Source: Scytonema hofmannii PCC 7110 | GTDB lineage: Bacteria; Cyanobacteriota; Cyanobacteriia; Cyanobacteriales; Nostocaceae | Assembly: GCF_000346485.2 (NCBI RefSeq) | Contig: NZ_KQ976354.1 | Location: 124,001 to 188,000 of the forward strand | Reading direction: 5' to 3' | Length of the DNA: 64,000 nt | Part shown: in pieces, positions 17,737 through 26,281 of the stretch | Position numbering within the stretch: the stretch's first letter is position 1 | Layout of the letters: each line of letters opens with the position of its first letter | The notes under the pieces: generated by a model | What the model was told of the DNA's origin: nothing | The model's database searches: none | The model's input: only the letters and a program-made list of their open reading frames with translations | Translations under genes and position numbers: made by a program

Positions 17737-18453
17737 TTGCTGAATTCAATCATGAGAAATTTAGAGGATAAACGGAACAAGAAACGCGTCAGTTGTGGGC
17801 GATTGGAACAACAGTTTGATTTGTTTGAAAAGGCGAATGTATGGAATCTCAGCCTAGACGAGCAACATGGTGGGGTTGAAAGTCATCAGGTTTATCAAGT
17901 TTCTGTTGTTGGACCTGTGGCTGTTGATACTTCTTGGCAAGCCAAGTTAAACACAGGGTTTGATGTAAGTGCGTTTGTCATTGATTGGGACAATCAAGTT
18001 GTTCAATGTCCACAAGGTTTTTGGAGTCGAATTTGGCGCAAAACTCGTGACAGCAATCACAATCCTTTAATTGAAGTTGTCTTTGAGCGCAAGACTTGCG
18101 CGAAATGTCCTGTGAGAAGTGATTGTACTTCTGCTCAAACTGCTCCCAGAAAAATTAAGTTGCGACCTCGTGAAGAATATGATGCACTCCAACAGCGTCG
18201 CGATCAACAACAAACTCCAGAGTTTCAGCAACACTACGCACGCAGATCTGGTGTTGAGGGTACCATCTCCCAAGCTGTTGGTAGATTTGATTTGCGACGA
18301 ACGCGATATTTTGGACTAGCTAAAACACATTTACAACACGTTGCCACTGCTTGTGCAATCAATTTAACGCGTTTTTTTGCTTGGTCAAATCATCCCATTA
18401 AAGCAAAAACTCGTACTAGTTCATTTGCTACTTTACGTGTTGAGCCTGCTTAA
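17737..18453 (+). pseudogene. Truncated IS1182-family transposase (C-terminal part)
   Basis: 238 residues. The conserved text is VSVVGPVAVDTSWQAK, a Cys cluster CAKCPVRSDC and the closing motif RRSGVEGTISQAVGRFDLRRTRYFGLAKTHLQH, all typical of the second half of IS1182-type DDE transposases. A complete enzyme would be about 450-550 residues, so the N-terminal half with part of the catalytic core is missing. The element is probably immobile without help. The M at 17737 or 17752 is simply the first available start. Confidence 0.85.
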
Positions 18454-18528
18454 GTTATTCGTGACCAGAAATTGAGTTGGCTGACAGACATTCATCTCTA
18501 TTTGGTCTCATTTCAATAACTGCATAGC

Positions 18529-18714
18529 GATCGCCTGTCTATCGGATTGGGTTGAGTACGATCGCCTGTCTATCGGATTGGGTTGAGTACGATCGCCTGT
18601 CTATCGGATTGGGTTGAGTACGATCGCCTGTCTATCGGATTGGGTTGAGTACGATCGCCTGTCTATCGGATTGGGTTGAGTACGATCGCCTGTCTATCGG
18701 ATTGGGTATTGAGC
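18529..18714. repeat. 31-bp tandem repeat, right end array (6 copies)
   Basis: Six copies of GATCGCCTGTCTATCGGATT plus gggttgagtac start at 18529, 18560, 18591, 18622, 18653 and 18684, with almost no divergence. They are the inverted counterpart of the left array. There are no spacers, so this is not a CRISPR array. Confidence 0.9.
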
Positions 18715-18976
18715 ACATCCCCACCACCGCGCAAGTCATATCAAGAATGCGTTTGCCAAGGTAGCCCGCCCGCACTTGATTCGAGTTTCGTAAATCCTGA
18801 TTCTATATTCTCATTAAAGAATAGGGGGTCTGACCCCCCATTCGCCAGCTGTATCCTTTAAGAAGTCGGGGATCTGGACAACCGAATGTTCACAAATCAG
18901 ATATGATTGCTATAGTTGGTTGAAATCAAGTCTATGCATGACTTTCTCAATCCAACATCTAAAATCCAAAATGGTA

Positions 18977-19396
18977 TTAGTTGTAAAAACCATAATAGTC
19001 AAATGAACTTCGGTTCGACAAAACCTGCCAAGTATTCTCTCCAACAACACCATCCACTCTTAAACCATTTACAAATTGAAAATTTCTAATGGATCGAGCT
19101 GTTCTTCGACCATAGATACCGTCGATGCGACCAAAGTAGTATCCTCTATCCCGTAAAAAAACTTGAATATCTCTAATGACTGGTCCGACATCGCCAGAAT
19201 TTAAAACAGGAGCTGTATCAGGATTATATTCAGCGAGATACCCATCAACATTAATTCGAGCACTTGCTGGTGAAATGCCAATAAATACAGGGGCTACGGC
19301 AAAAGCAGAAACTACGCCAATTGACATGAAATGGTTGCGAAAAAATTTCTTGATTTTAGCTAACATGATGGTTAAATCCTCTTTAATGCAACGCAA
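18977..19396 (-). CDS. Exported peptidoglycan-binding domain protein
   Basis: 139 residues. A basic start (KIKKFFRNHF), a hydrophobic signal peptide ending near PASA, the short motif YLAEYNPDTAPVL, then one PG_binding_1 domain (VIRDIQVFLRDRGYYFGRIDGIYGRRTARSIRNFQ) and a Tyr-rich tail. The domain binds cell-wall glycan in characterised proteins. The gene lies 21 bp after the AvaK-like gene at 19418-20389 and is probably co-transcribed with it from the doubled promoter signal at 20428-20501. The start could be Met11 (MLAKIKKFF). Confidence 0.85.
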   Translation of the reverse strand: MRCIKEDLTIMLAKIKKFFRNHFMSIGVVSAFAVAPVFIGISPASARINVDGYLAEYNPDTAPVLNSGDVGPVIRDIQVFLRDRGYYFGRIDGIYGRRTARSIRNFQFVNGLRVDGVVGENTWQVLSNRSSFDYYGFYN

Positions 19397-19417
19397 AAAT
19401 TTTCAGTCTATTTATAA

Positions 19418-20389
19418 TTAATTCGTCCGAGTGCGTTTTAGTCTAGAGTTCTGTTGAATAGGTTCATCAGTCTGAATGTCTAGTTCTTCTCGACGAATTA
19501 TTTCTTGAGTCTCAACGGTATCCCGTTCAACAACTTTCTTAATTTTCACTTCTTCACTCACTACAGGTTGCTTTTGAATCTGAGGTATTTCTTCATATAT
19601 TTCTATGCGTACAACTTCTGCATCGCGAAAGTTAGCTTTGCTAGGAGAAACAACTTGACCAGCGTCTGCAGGAGTTGTACGTTCAACAATCACTCGTTCT
19701 TTTTCAACTGGTACAGAAATTTGTACTGTCTCAGTTTTCACTTGTTTAGCAACCGTTACTTCTCCTCTCTTCACAAGATTTGTATTGGCAACGAGTTGTT
19801 CTTCATATAGCTTGAGCGTTTGATGATCCTGCTCATTCACTTCGTACAAAGAAGGTTCTCGTTCATAAAGATCGCTGTAAGCATCACTTTTATAAATAGG
19901 TGTTGTTACAGGCTTGCTAATAGGTTTTTCTTTAGGTTCAGCATAAACTGGTGGAAGATCTAAAGGTGCTGATGCTTCTAATGGCACTGATGTTTCTAAA
20001 GGTGTTGATGTTTCTAAAGGAATTTCTACTATTGGAGTGCGGTAAACTTCGCTTACCAATTGTTCGTAATTGTAATCGATCTTTTCAAGCTCTTGAAACT
20101 CAGGTAAATGTTCTACTTGGTTTTTAGTTAGCCCTTTAGCATAAACACGCCTTGCATTGTAATCTATACGAGAACGACCAATTGGCAACAAGACTTGCTT
20201 GCCAAAAACCCAAAATCCTGTATCAACTACTAAATAGCGTATACGACCTGTTTCATCAACTAAAATATCTTTGACGTTGCCAACTTTATCGTTGTTTATA
20301 TCTGAATATACGTCAATATCCTTGATATCGCTATTTTGGAAATTCTCATGATAATTTGCATCAAAGTCTTGGAGTCGATAAAGAACCAT
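19418..20389 (-). CDS. PRC-barrel plus DUF2382 stress protein (AvaK-like), second copy
   Basis: 323 residues. The PRC-barrel (about 20-95; VGNVKDILVDE, RIRYLVVDTGFWVFGKQVLLP) is followed by a linker containing four PLE(T/A)S-type repeats (PLETSTPLETSVPLEAS). A DUF2382 domain begins at LKLYEEQLVANTN and includes VPVEKERVIVERTTP. It is a clear paralogue of the protein at 3427-4266 but with a longer Pro-rich linker. A stress or dormancy role is inferred from AvaK. Two tandem promoter signals lie 39 and 81 bp upstream. The following peptidoglycan-binding gene is likely in the same transcript. Confidence 0.88.
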   Translation of the reverse strand: MVLYRLQDFDANYHENFQNSDIKDIDVYSDINNDKVGNVKDILVDETGRIRYLVVDTGFWVFGKQVLLPIGRSRIDYNARRVYAKGLTKNQVEHLPEFQELEKIDYNYEQLVSEVYRTPIVEIPLETSTPLETSVPLEASAPLDLPPVYAEPKEKPISKPVTTPIYKSDAYSDLYEREPSLYEVNEQDHQTLKLYEEQLVANTNLVKRGEVTVAKQVKTETVQISVPVEKERVIVERTTPADAGQVVSPSKANFRDAEVVRIEIYEEIPQIQKQPVVSEEVKIKKVVERDTVETQEIIRREELDIQTDEPIQQNSRLKRTRTN

Positions 20390-20427
20390 ATTAATAACCT
20401 CGCACTAATAGAGATTGCTATAATTTG

Positions 20428-20459
20428 AAGATAGATCTAAATAGTGGAAAACTGGTGGA
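20428..20459 (-). promoter_or_regulatory. Recurrent bipartite promoter signal, copy 7 (proximal of a tandem pair)
   Basis: Minus strand: TCCACCAGTTTTCCACT, 9 nt, TATCTT, with the hexamer 39 bp from the ATG at 20389. It is part of a 42-bp direct duplication. Confidence 0.72.
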
Positions 20460-20469
20460 AAAGCATTTG

Positions 20470-20501
20470 AAGATAGATCTAAATAGTGGAAAAATGGTGG
20501 A
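20470..20501 (-). promoter_or_regulatory. Recurrent bipartite promoter signal, copy 8 (distal of a tandem pair)
   Basis: Minus strand: TCCACCATTTTTCCACT, 9 nt, TATCTT. The surrounding 42 bp duplicate the proximal copy almost exactly, so the signal has been amplified in front of this gene. Confidence 0.68.
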
Positions 20502-20845
20502 AAAGCAAGCGATAAGCCGGGTACGGCTTGCGCCAAAGGTGATTGCAAAAAAATGCGAAGAGTCAATAATTAGATTTTTGAGATTTGTGTCATCAATCTA
20601 TTTCATTTGATAGAAAAATTTTGTTTCAAAATTCGTTAAAAAGAAAATAATTACGAACACGATCGTTTTGAGATTAATAAAAATATTCCCAATAGACATC
20701 TCCGTTCAATACTTATTCCTTCTTCTGCCCTCTGCCCTCTGCCTCTTGCCTTTCTCCGATAATTAATTTCTAGAGATGTCTAATAATTTGTCTTGAATTA
20801 ATCGTGTTTACTACCAAGTCGTCAAGTAAGGAGGTTGTAACTCTG

Positions 20846-21739
20846 ATGAAACTTCAATACTTAACCAATGTAATGCTTGCTAGCTCTGTGTTAGCTTCTT
20901 TTGCAGTGGCTCCTGTTGCTGCTAAAGCTGAAACTGTTCGGCTAGCACAACACTCCTCATCAATTTACCCCCAAAGTCTAGACAATGATTTACCCAGACC
21001 AATTGCTATTGCTGTAATTGAAGATCTATCTGAACGTACAAGACAACCAGTAAAGAATTTCCGGATTATTCAAGCAGAATCCCATGCCTGGTCTGATAGT
21101 TGTCTTGGTTTATCTCAACCTGGCACTTCTTGCGCTCAAAGGATAGTACCTGGTTGGCAAGTGCTAGTTACTAATGGTTCGCAAAACTGGATCTATCGCA
21201 CAAATGCTTCCGGTAATCTCATCAGACTTGCTAGCGTACCTACTTTACCGAGTCAAATAGGTTCAAATATAAACTTTTCTGAAGAAGACAGACAACGCCA
21301 ACAGGGTTGGGATACCGTCTTAGAACTGGGGCGACTTGAGGAAACCGACACAGACAGATCCGCTCTCGTTGCACAGCTTGCTATCCTTGACAAACCAGTC
21401 ACAACTTATGCAAATGCTGTCTATCAAGTAGAAGCTCGTCGAAATGGTCGTTGGATTCCAGTTTATACCAATACAGGAGCACGACTCATTCCTAATAGTT
21501 CTGGCAGAGTAATCTTACCGCCGGAAGTCATTCCTGTCGAGCGGTTAAACTTGAGGCGCTTGAATTCTAATGTGAATCTTGAGGATTTAGACTTAAGAAC
21601 CATTGTGCGTATACGCTACGATCTCCCAAGTGGTTCGCGAGATCTCAAACTACAGTTAGAGAAAACTGAAGAATTTGATGATATTGCTCAGACTTCTTCT
21701 CCACAGTTAATCAGCACCCGTGGAGGATACATTCAATAA
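20846..21739 (+). CDS. Exported protein of unknown function
   Basis: 297 residues from the ATG at 20846, which follows AAGGAGG by 11 bases and opens a signal peptide (YLTNVMLASSVLASFAVAPVAAKAE). The mature part starts with a domain containing two Cys (DSCLGLSQPGTSCAQ) and VPGWQVLVTNGSQNWIYRTNASGN, a pattern common in small secreted cyanobacterial proteins. A longer beta-rich C-terminal region follows (VYQVEARRNGRWIPVYTNTGARL, then RIRYDLPSGSRDLKLQLE). I do not recognise a named function. An upstream ATG-like start at 20804 lacks a ribosome site. Heptamer repeats (ctgccct) lie at about 20717-20753. Confidence 0.75.
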   Translation: MKLQYLTNVMLASSVLASFAVAPVAAKAETVRLAQHSSSIYPQSLDNDLPRPIAIAVIEDLSERTRQPVKNFRIIQAESHAWSDSCLGLSQPGTSCAQRIVPGWQVLVTNGSQNWIYRTNASGNLIRLASVPTLPSQIGSNINFSEEDRQRQQGWDTVLELGRLEETDTDRSALVAQLAILDKPVTTYANAVYQVEARRNGRWIPVYTNTGARLIPNSSGRVILPPEVIPVERLNLRRLNSNVNLEDLDLRTIVRIRYDLPSGSRDLKLQLEKTEEFDDIAQTSSPQLISTRGGYIQ

Positions 21740-21908
21740 GTTTTGAACGGGAAAAGTTGATACCATTTCACTTTATTGGTGATACAAATACTTCGGTAAG
21801 GGCGCAAGGTTGCTGCGCCCCTACAAGCTATATCCCCTGTTAAAACAGAGGAGTTTTCGCTTTTCTAGTATTGCTTTTGATAGAATTTCTTATCAAAATA
21901 TTAAATGT

Positions 21909-22712
21909 ATGTTCCATGTCCTTACCCATCACGCAGAAATTATGTTTGCAGTAACAGAGCAAACGGTTTTCAACTCTAATATTCTCTTGTTATCAGCATT
22001 CTGTGCGCTCGCATTTGCGCTCATACATATGTTATCGGGTAAACTACACTTGCTTAGAGAAACACCGCGCAATCAGTGGCTATCGTTTGGCAGTGGTGTG
22101 TCTGTTGCTTATGTGTTCGTCCATATTTTGCCAGAATTAAATAAGGCACAAAAAACTGTTAAAAGTAGTCTGGAAAACGGGCTGGTTTTCTTGGAACATC
22201 ATGTTTACCTGGTCGCACTTTTGGGTCTAGCTGTCTTTTATGGGCTAGAGAGATTTGCTATAGAATCACGTCAGCGCAATCAAAAAGTAGGTAAAGGAGA
22301 TGTCACCGCTTCAGGTGTTTTTTGGATACACATCGCTTCTTTTGCTATTTACAATGCCTTCATAGGTTACTTATTACTCCACCGAGAAGAAAAGGGTATC
22401 CAGAGTTTGTTCCTCTTTTTCTTTGCAATGGCATTGCATTTTGTAGTCAACGATTACGGTTTGCGCGAGCATCATAAAGCAATTTACGATCGCATAGGAC
22501 GTTGGATATTGGCTACAGCAATTATTGTTGGTTGGGTTATTGGCAGTGCAACAGTAATCGATAAGGCTGCAGTTGCCGTTTTATTTGCCTTTTTAGCCGG
22601 AGGTGTTGTCCTTAACATCCTTAAGGAAGAACTGCCAGAAGAACGAGAAAGCCGCTTTTGGTCTTTTGCTCTAGGTGCTGGAGCTTATACAATCTTACTT
22701 CTGGCCATTTAA
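21909..22712 (+). CDS. Polytopic membrane protein, unknown function (ZIP-like appearance)
   Basis: About 267 residues from ATG 21909; the upstream part of the frame overlaps a dispersed repeat and is unlikely to be coding, and ATG 21942 is an alternative. About seven hydrophobic helices are visible. His/Glu-rich stretches include YVFVHILPELNKAQ, LEHHVYLVALLGL and VNDYGLREHHKAIYD, with a closing segment LKEELPEERESRFWSFALGAG. The helix arrangement and His in membrane segments recall ZIP metal transporters. The resemblance is loose and I would not assign a substrate. Confidence 0.65.
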   Translation: MFHVLTHHAEIMFAVTEQTVFNSNILLLSAFCALAFALIHMLSGKLHLLRETPRNQWLSFGSGVSVAYVFVHILPELNKAQKTVKSSLENGLVFLEHHVYLVALLGLAVFYGLERFAIESRQRNQKVGKGDVTASGVFWIHIASFAIYNAFIGYLLLHREEKGIQSLFLFFFAMALHFVVNDYGLREHHKAIYDRIGRWILATAIIVGWVIGSATVIDKAAVAVLFAFLAGGVVLNILKEELPEERESRFWSFALGAGAYTILLLAI

Positions 22713-22775
22713 CTGATTCCGCACAATTCTCTCCATTTTGTATCCCCATAATAGAGCTGACAAGACAGGCGTTCA

Positions 22776-23654
22776 TTAGCGCTTGATGCTTCGTCCAACA
22801 ATATAATTAGAAGCTGGTCTAGTGCTTTGAAGAGGCTCTAATCTTCCTTGATTAACCAATGCTTGATAAATAAAAGCAGCAATATCTCCACGAGTGGCAT
22901 TCTTATTTGGATTAAGAATTCTAGTATTGGGATAATTGACCACAAGAGCAGCTTGAGTGGCTGTCGCAACATCATCAACCGCATATTGAGGAATTTTTTC
23001 CGCATCTGCATAGTAATTAGTAACTACAGTTGATGCGGGAGGCTGAGGTGCGCTTTTCATTGTGGCTTTTGTAGCCATTATCGGCTGCATTAAAGAAGTC
23101 ATTGCTAGGGGAAAGAAAAACAATTTCTTAGCTGTTTGACTCTTAGCAGGCTGAGCGTTTCCTTGGGGAGGAGATTGTTTCAAGTTTAAGTTTTGAGTCA
23201 AAGACACTAACGCCTCAACTCTAGAAACTGGCTGCTGAGGTTTAAAATACCCTCCCGGATAACCATGCATAAATCCGGCTTCATAGGCTTCTTCAATTGC
23301 TGGTGCTGCCCAATAACCAGCAGGAACATCCTTATAAACGCTGCCACTTGCTATCCGCCGCTCTTGGTTTTGGTTAAAAGCTTGGCGAAGGACAGCGGCA
23401 AATTCATCTCGATTCACGGGACGGTTTGGTCTATAAGTGCCATCCAGATATCCAGTAACAATATTCCGTTCTGCTAGTGCTTCAATGAATGGCTGCGCCC
23501 AGTGGTCTTGAGTATCGGGAAAGTTGGCTGTTGGATCTGGTGCGGCAATCGCTGCCTTAGGTACTGAAACAACAAAGCGAACTACAGCAGCTGTTGCTAG
23601 TCCTGTAAATAACAAACTTGCACTTGCTAATGACCAATAAGAAAGGTTAAACAC
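22776..23654 (-). CDS. S-layer homology (SLH) domain envelope protein
   Basis: 292 residues with an N-terminal hydrophobic export segment (residues about 5-30). Two adjacent SLH modules are visible: FPDTQDHWAQPFIEALAERNIVTGYLDGTYRPNRPVNRDEF and YKDVPAGYWAAPAIEEAYEAGFMHGYPGGYFKPQQPVSRVE. After a Gln/Lys linker there is a degenerate third, ending NATRGDIAAFIYQALVNQGRL. SLH modules tether proteins to the cell wall or outer layer. The nearest promoter signal (23811) faces away from this gene, so it should not be assigned to it. Confidence 0.9.
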   Translation of the reverse strand: MFNLSYWSLASASLLFTGLATAAVVRFVVSVPKAAIAAPDPTANFPDTQDHWAQPFIEALAERNIVTGYLDGTYRPNRPVNRDEFAAVLRQAFNQNQERRIASGSVYKDVPAGYWAAPAIEEAYEAGFMHGYPGGYFKPQQPVSRVEALVSLTQNLNLKQSPPQGNAQPAKSQTAKKLFFFPLAMTSLMQPIMATKATMKSAPQPPASTVVTNYYADAEKIPQYAVDDVATATQAALVVNYPNTRILNPNKNATRGDIAAFIYQALVNQGRLEPLQSTRPASNYIVGRSIKR

Positions 23655-23810
23655 AGTAATTCTCCAACAGGTTTTAGCTTCTTCTTATAAAGAAGTTTAA
23701 CAATCGTATTTTCTAAAAAATTCTATCCCTTGGTACAAAATTTGTTTTTACTTATTTCTATTAGATTGAGAAATGCATTTGATTGCATCAAAAAATTTCT
23801 TACCAACTTC

Positions 23811-23842
23811 TCCACGAGTTTTCCACTATTTAAGATTAATAT
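23811..23842 (+). promoter_or_regulatory. Recurrent bipartite promoter signal, copy 9 (orphan)
   Basis: Plus strand: TCCACGAGTTTTCCACT, 9 nt, TAATAT, overlapping a second TATAAT at 23842-23847. It faces rightwards into 680 bp without a recognisable gene. A weaker match with the same spacing (TCTCCAAATTATCCACG, 9 nt, TATCTG) lies at 24164-24195. Confidence 0.6.
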
Positions 23843-24520
23843 ATAATACTGAAGAGTAACCAAATACCCCAAGGCTGTTTCATTCCTTAAAAGGTGCTGA
23901 TTTCCAAGGGGTTCAATTTATCCGAAAGCTTAGAATCGCTACGTCAATACTCTTGAGATCGCCTTCTTTTTAGGCACTGATGAAAATTTAAGCCTATAAG
24001 CTAGTCAAAACTACTTAACTTTTCTACCTGAGTTCGACGTAAGAAAAAGTCTGAAAACGAAGCGGCGTAAAGAGTGTAGTAACATATGGTCATCTGAGTG
24101 AAAGTCTAGTATCTATTGTATTTTGATTAAACAACTGTTTCTAGTAATTTTTTCTCTGCCTACTCTCCAAATTATCCACGCTCATATTTTATCTGGATAT
24201 ACACTGACTTTTCTCTACCTGCTTTCTCCTTTAGAGGTTGTGCCAATCTCATTGCACAACCGTCTCACATCCTTTTGAAACAGTGAGCTTCACTGCTCTA
24301 GAATTGCTTTGAATTGCGCTGGGGTAATAATTGGGATACCCCTGAAAGGTAGACTTCACAAAAGTGTTCAGAGCCGGAATGTATGATTTTGCAAAGATAT
24401 CGGCTTAATGGCTATTTAGTTAAGCTCGGTGAGCTAAATTTTTAGATATGTAAAGACTGAGCATGGCTAGTCTCTACAAAATTATCCCAGCAGTATTGGG
24501 ACGGGTAAGGTTTTTGTATT
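23843..24520. other. Gene-free stretch downstream of an orphan promoter signal
   Basis: No frame longer than about 20 codons reads well on the plus strand. An 8-bp-stem hairpin GGTTGTGC/GCACAACC occurs at about 24236-24262. Because two promoter-like signals point into it, a non-coding RNA is possible, but nothing here matches an RNA family I know. Confidence 0.4.
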
Positions 24521-26029
24521 TCATGTATGAGAACCACTACAAAAACGTCCTCTGGGCGCACCAATGACTTGTCCGCGATCGCAAATTTTGTTTCCACGTA
24601 AAAAAGTTGTTTTGACCCGTCCTGTTAACTCCAATCCTTCAAACGGGGTATAGCCTTGCTGTGACTCCGACTCAGTCGCACGCACAACAAAAGTCTCATT
24701 GGGGTCTAGCAGTGCTAGATCCGCATCATAACCAACTGCAACATTACCTTTTGAACGCAACCCAAACCTTTGGGCTGGATTTAAGCTTAATAACTCAGCC
24801 ATGTGATTGTAGGACATACCGCGCTTGCTACCTTCACTAAAAACACCAGAAAGGAGGTATTCTGTACCACCAAATCCGGATTTGGCAAGCCAAATGTTAT
24901 TTGGGTCTTTCAAATTTACTTTTTGTTCGGCTGAACAACAAGCGTGATCGCTAACAATCCAATCAATTTGGCGATCAAGTACAGCCTGCCACAAGTATTC
25001 TACATCTGCACGAGAACGGATCGGAGGGTTGACCTTCGCCCATTTGCCTGTAGGTGTATCTATATCTAACAAAAGGTGTCCAACAGTGACTTCCCGTCGG
25101 AAATTGATGTGAGGAAAGACAGTTTGCATCATCAAAGCAGCTTCCACTGCTTTGCGAGAACTGAGGTGTAATAGATTTATATTGAGACAATTGGTTTCGT
25201 GTGCCAAGTAGGAAGCAATGCAGATAGCTAACCCTTCAGAATGGGGCGGACGAGCAGCACTGTATGCTTTTAAACCGGTAAGGGTGGAATCTTGCTGGAC
25301 AATTTTAGTGTAGGCGTTGAGGATTTCCGCTACTTCGCAATGAAGACTCAGGCTAATGCGATCGCTTGCTTCTGGGTGACTTTCCCTGAGCTTACTCAAA
25401 CCGCGCATGATAAATTCAAAGTGAGCTAGATCGTACCTTTCCTCTTTGTTAATCATTAGGAAAAGATTTTGTTGGTCAGAAAGACCATGCAAACCATAGC
25501 CCCCATAAAACATAAAGATTTTGAACGAGCCAATCCCATACTCCTCAAACAGCATCTGCATCTCATCAATATGTTGAGCGCTAATTGGGGCGATATGATA
25601 GCCGTAATCAACAAAAAAATTGCCCTGCGATCGCGCCAACACCTCTGGAAAAAAATCTTTATACGAGCCACCCTTATTGAGATAATACTGCCCTGTACGA
25701 ATATAATTCAAACTGGTAGTCACGCCCCCCATTGCAGCTGCTTTAGTTTCAGTCACAGCATCTCGGTCCAGAGGTTGATAAATCCCGACGTGCATATGAG
25801 CATCCACAATCCCAGGAAAACCCAGCAGATTTTGGGCATCAAAGACCTCTTTGCTTATGTCTGGGCTAATATGAGGAGCAATCTCGGCAAATTTCCCATC
25901 CTTAATTCCCAAATCCAGCAGTTCAACTGCATTTTGATGGGGACGCACGACCCGCACATTTTTGATAATTAGATCTAATACAGGAACTTCAGACACAGTA
26001 GACCTCACGTTAAAATAGTTGTTACGCAT
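24521..26029 (-). CDS. Cyclic amidohydrolase (dihydroorotase/hydantoinase superfamily)
   Basis: 502 residues. Metal ligands of the binuclear amidohydrolase centre are all present: His78 and His80 (DAHMH), Lys170 (GSFKIF, the carboxylated Lys position), His230 (SLHCE), His288 (LLHLSS) and Asp361 (VSDHACC). Length and the N- and C-terminal beta caps fit dihydropyrimidinase/allantoinase/dihydroorotase-like enzymes, which open cyclic amides. The substrate is not determined. It is unlikely to be the housekeeping dihydroorotase by context, because neighbours are a nitrilase-fold protein and an aldehyde dehydrogenase. There is no clear ribosome site at ATG 26029. Confidence 0.85.
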   Translation of the reverse strand: MRNNYFNVRSTVSEVPVLDLIIKNVRVVRPHQNAVELLDLGIKDGKFAEIAPHISPDISKEVFDAQNLLGFPGIVDAHMHVGIYQPLDRDAVTETKAAAMGGVTTSLNYIRTGQYYLNKGGSYKDFFPEVLARSQGNFFVDYGYHIAPISAQHIDEMQMLFEEYGIGSFKIFMFYGGYGLHGLSDQQNLFLMINKEERYDLAHFEFIMRGLSKLRESHPEASDRISLSLHCEVAEILNAYTKIVQQDSTLTGLKAYSAARPPHSEGLAICIASYLAHETNCLNINLLHLSSRKAVEAALMMQTVFPHINFRREVTVGHLLLDIDTPTGKWAKVNPPIRSRADVEYLWQAVLDRQIDWIVSDHACCSAEQKVNLKDPNNIWLAKSGFGGTEYLLSGVFSEGSKRGMSYNHMAELLSLNPAQRFGLRSKGNVAVGYDADLALLDPNETFVVRATESESQQGYTPFEGLELTGRVKTTFLRGNKICDRGQVIGAPRGRFCSGSHT

Positions 26030-26281
26030 TGAATTTACATATTTGGCGTGAAGGCTGTTAGTAGTTAGTGGTTACTGGTTAGTGGTGAAATGCTGAGTAA
26101 CTATGCGATCTAGCTACTAACTACTAACCGATAACAGCCCTCATGAAAAATGTGCAACTTCTACGCGCATAAAATTAATACCCTGGTTTAGTTAGGAATT
26201 TTAACATCGTTCCGGGACGCAGAATGAATTCCACCCTCATGTAACGTTTTTTTAATACAATTATTTTCAGGAGAAAAGACA

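Larger units (their letters stand above)
17388..18856. mobile_element. Degenerate IS1182-family element with long inverted ends, inserted in a MITE
   Basis: A 1,469-bp segment with ends GGATACAGCTGGCGAATGG and its complement, flanked by TTTAA at 17383-17387 and 18857-18861. The inverted ends are about 240 bp long and include arrays of a 31-bp tandem unit, about 3 copies on the left and 6 on the right. It splits the AGATCCCCGACTTCT hairpin of the MITE family seen at 8113: the left half ends at 17387 and the right half resumes at 18857, continuing to GATTGCTATA at 18914. Inside is only the C-terminal part of a transposase gene. Confidence 0.85.

Noticed and set aside
18529-18714. CRISPR array (regular 31-bp repeats)
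   Set aside because: The units abut with no spacers and also occur inverted at 17538-17632; they are part of the insertion sequence ends.
17323-18861. Two open frames encoding the same peptide (starting MSTIACLSDWV) at 17323-17568 and 18676-18861
   Set aside because: They are the two arms of the inverted repeat of the IS1182-type element read in opposite directions, not genes.
1531-23842. DnaA boxes (TTATCCACA-like) in the TCCAC-containing signals
   Set aside because: Only the copy at 13658-13674 contains TTATCCAC; the others read TTTTCCAC, and the fixed spacing to a -10-like hexamer fits a promoter rather than an origin.
24521-26029. Housekeeping dihydroorotase (pyrC)
   Set aside because: Metal ligands fit the superfamily, but length, context with nitrilase-fold and aldehyde dehydrogenase genes and absence of other pyr genes make a specialised cyclic amidohydrolase more likely; not excluded.
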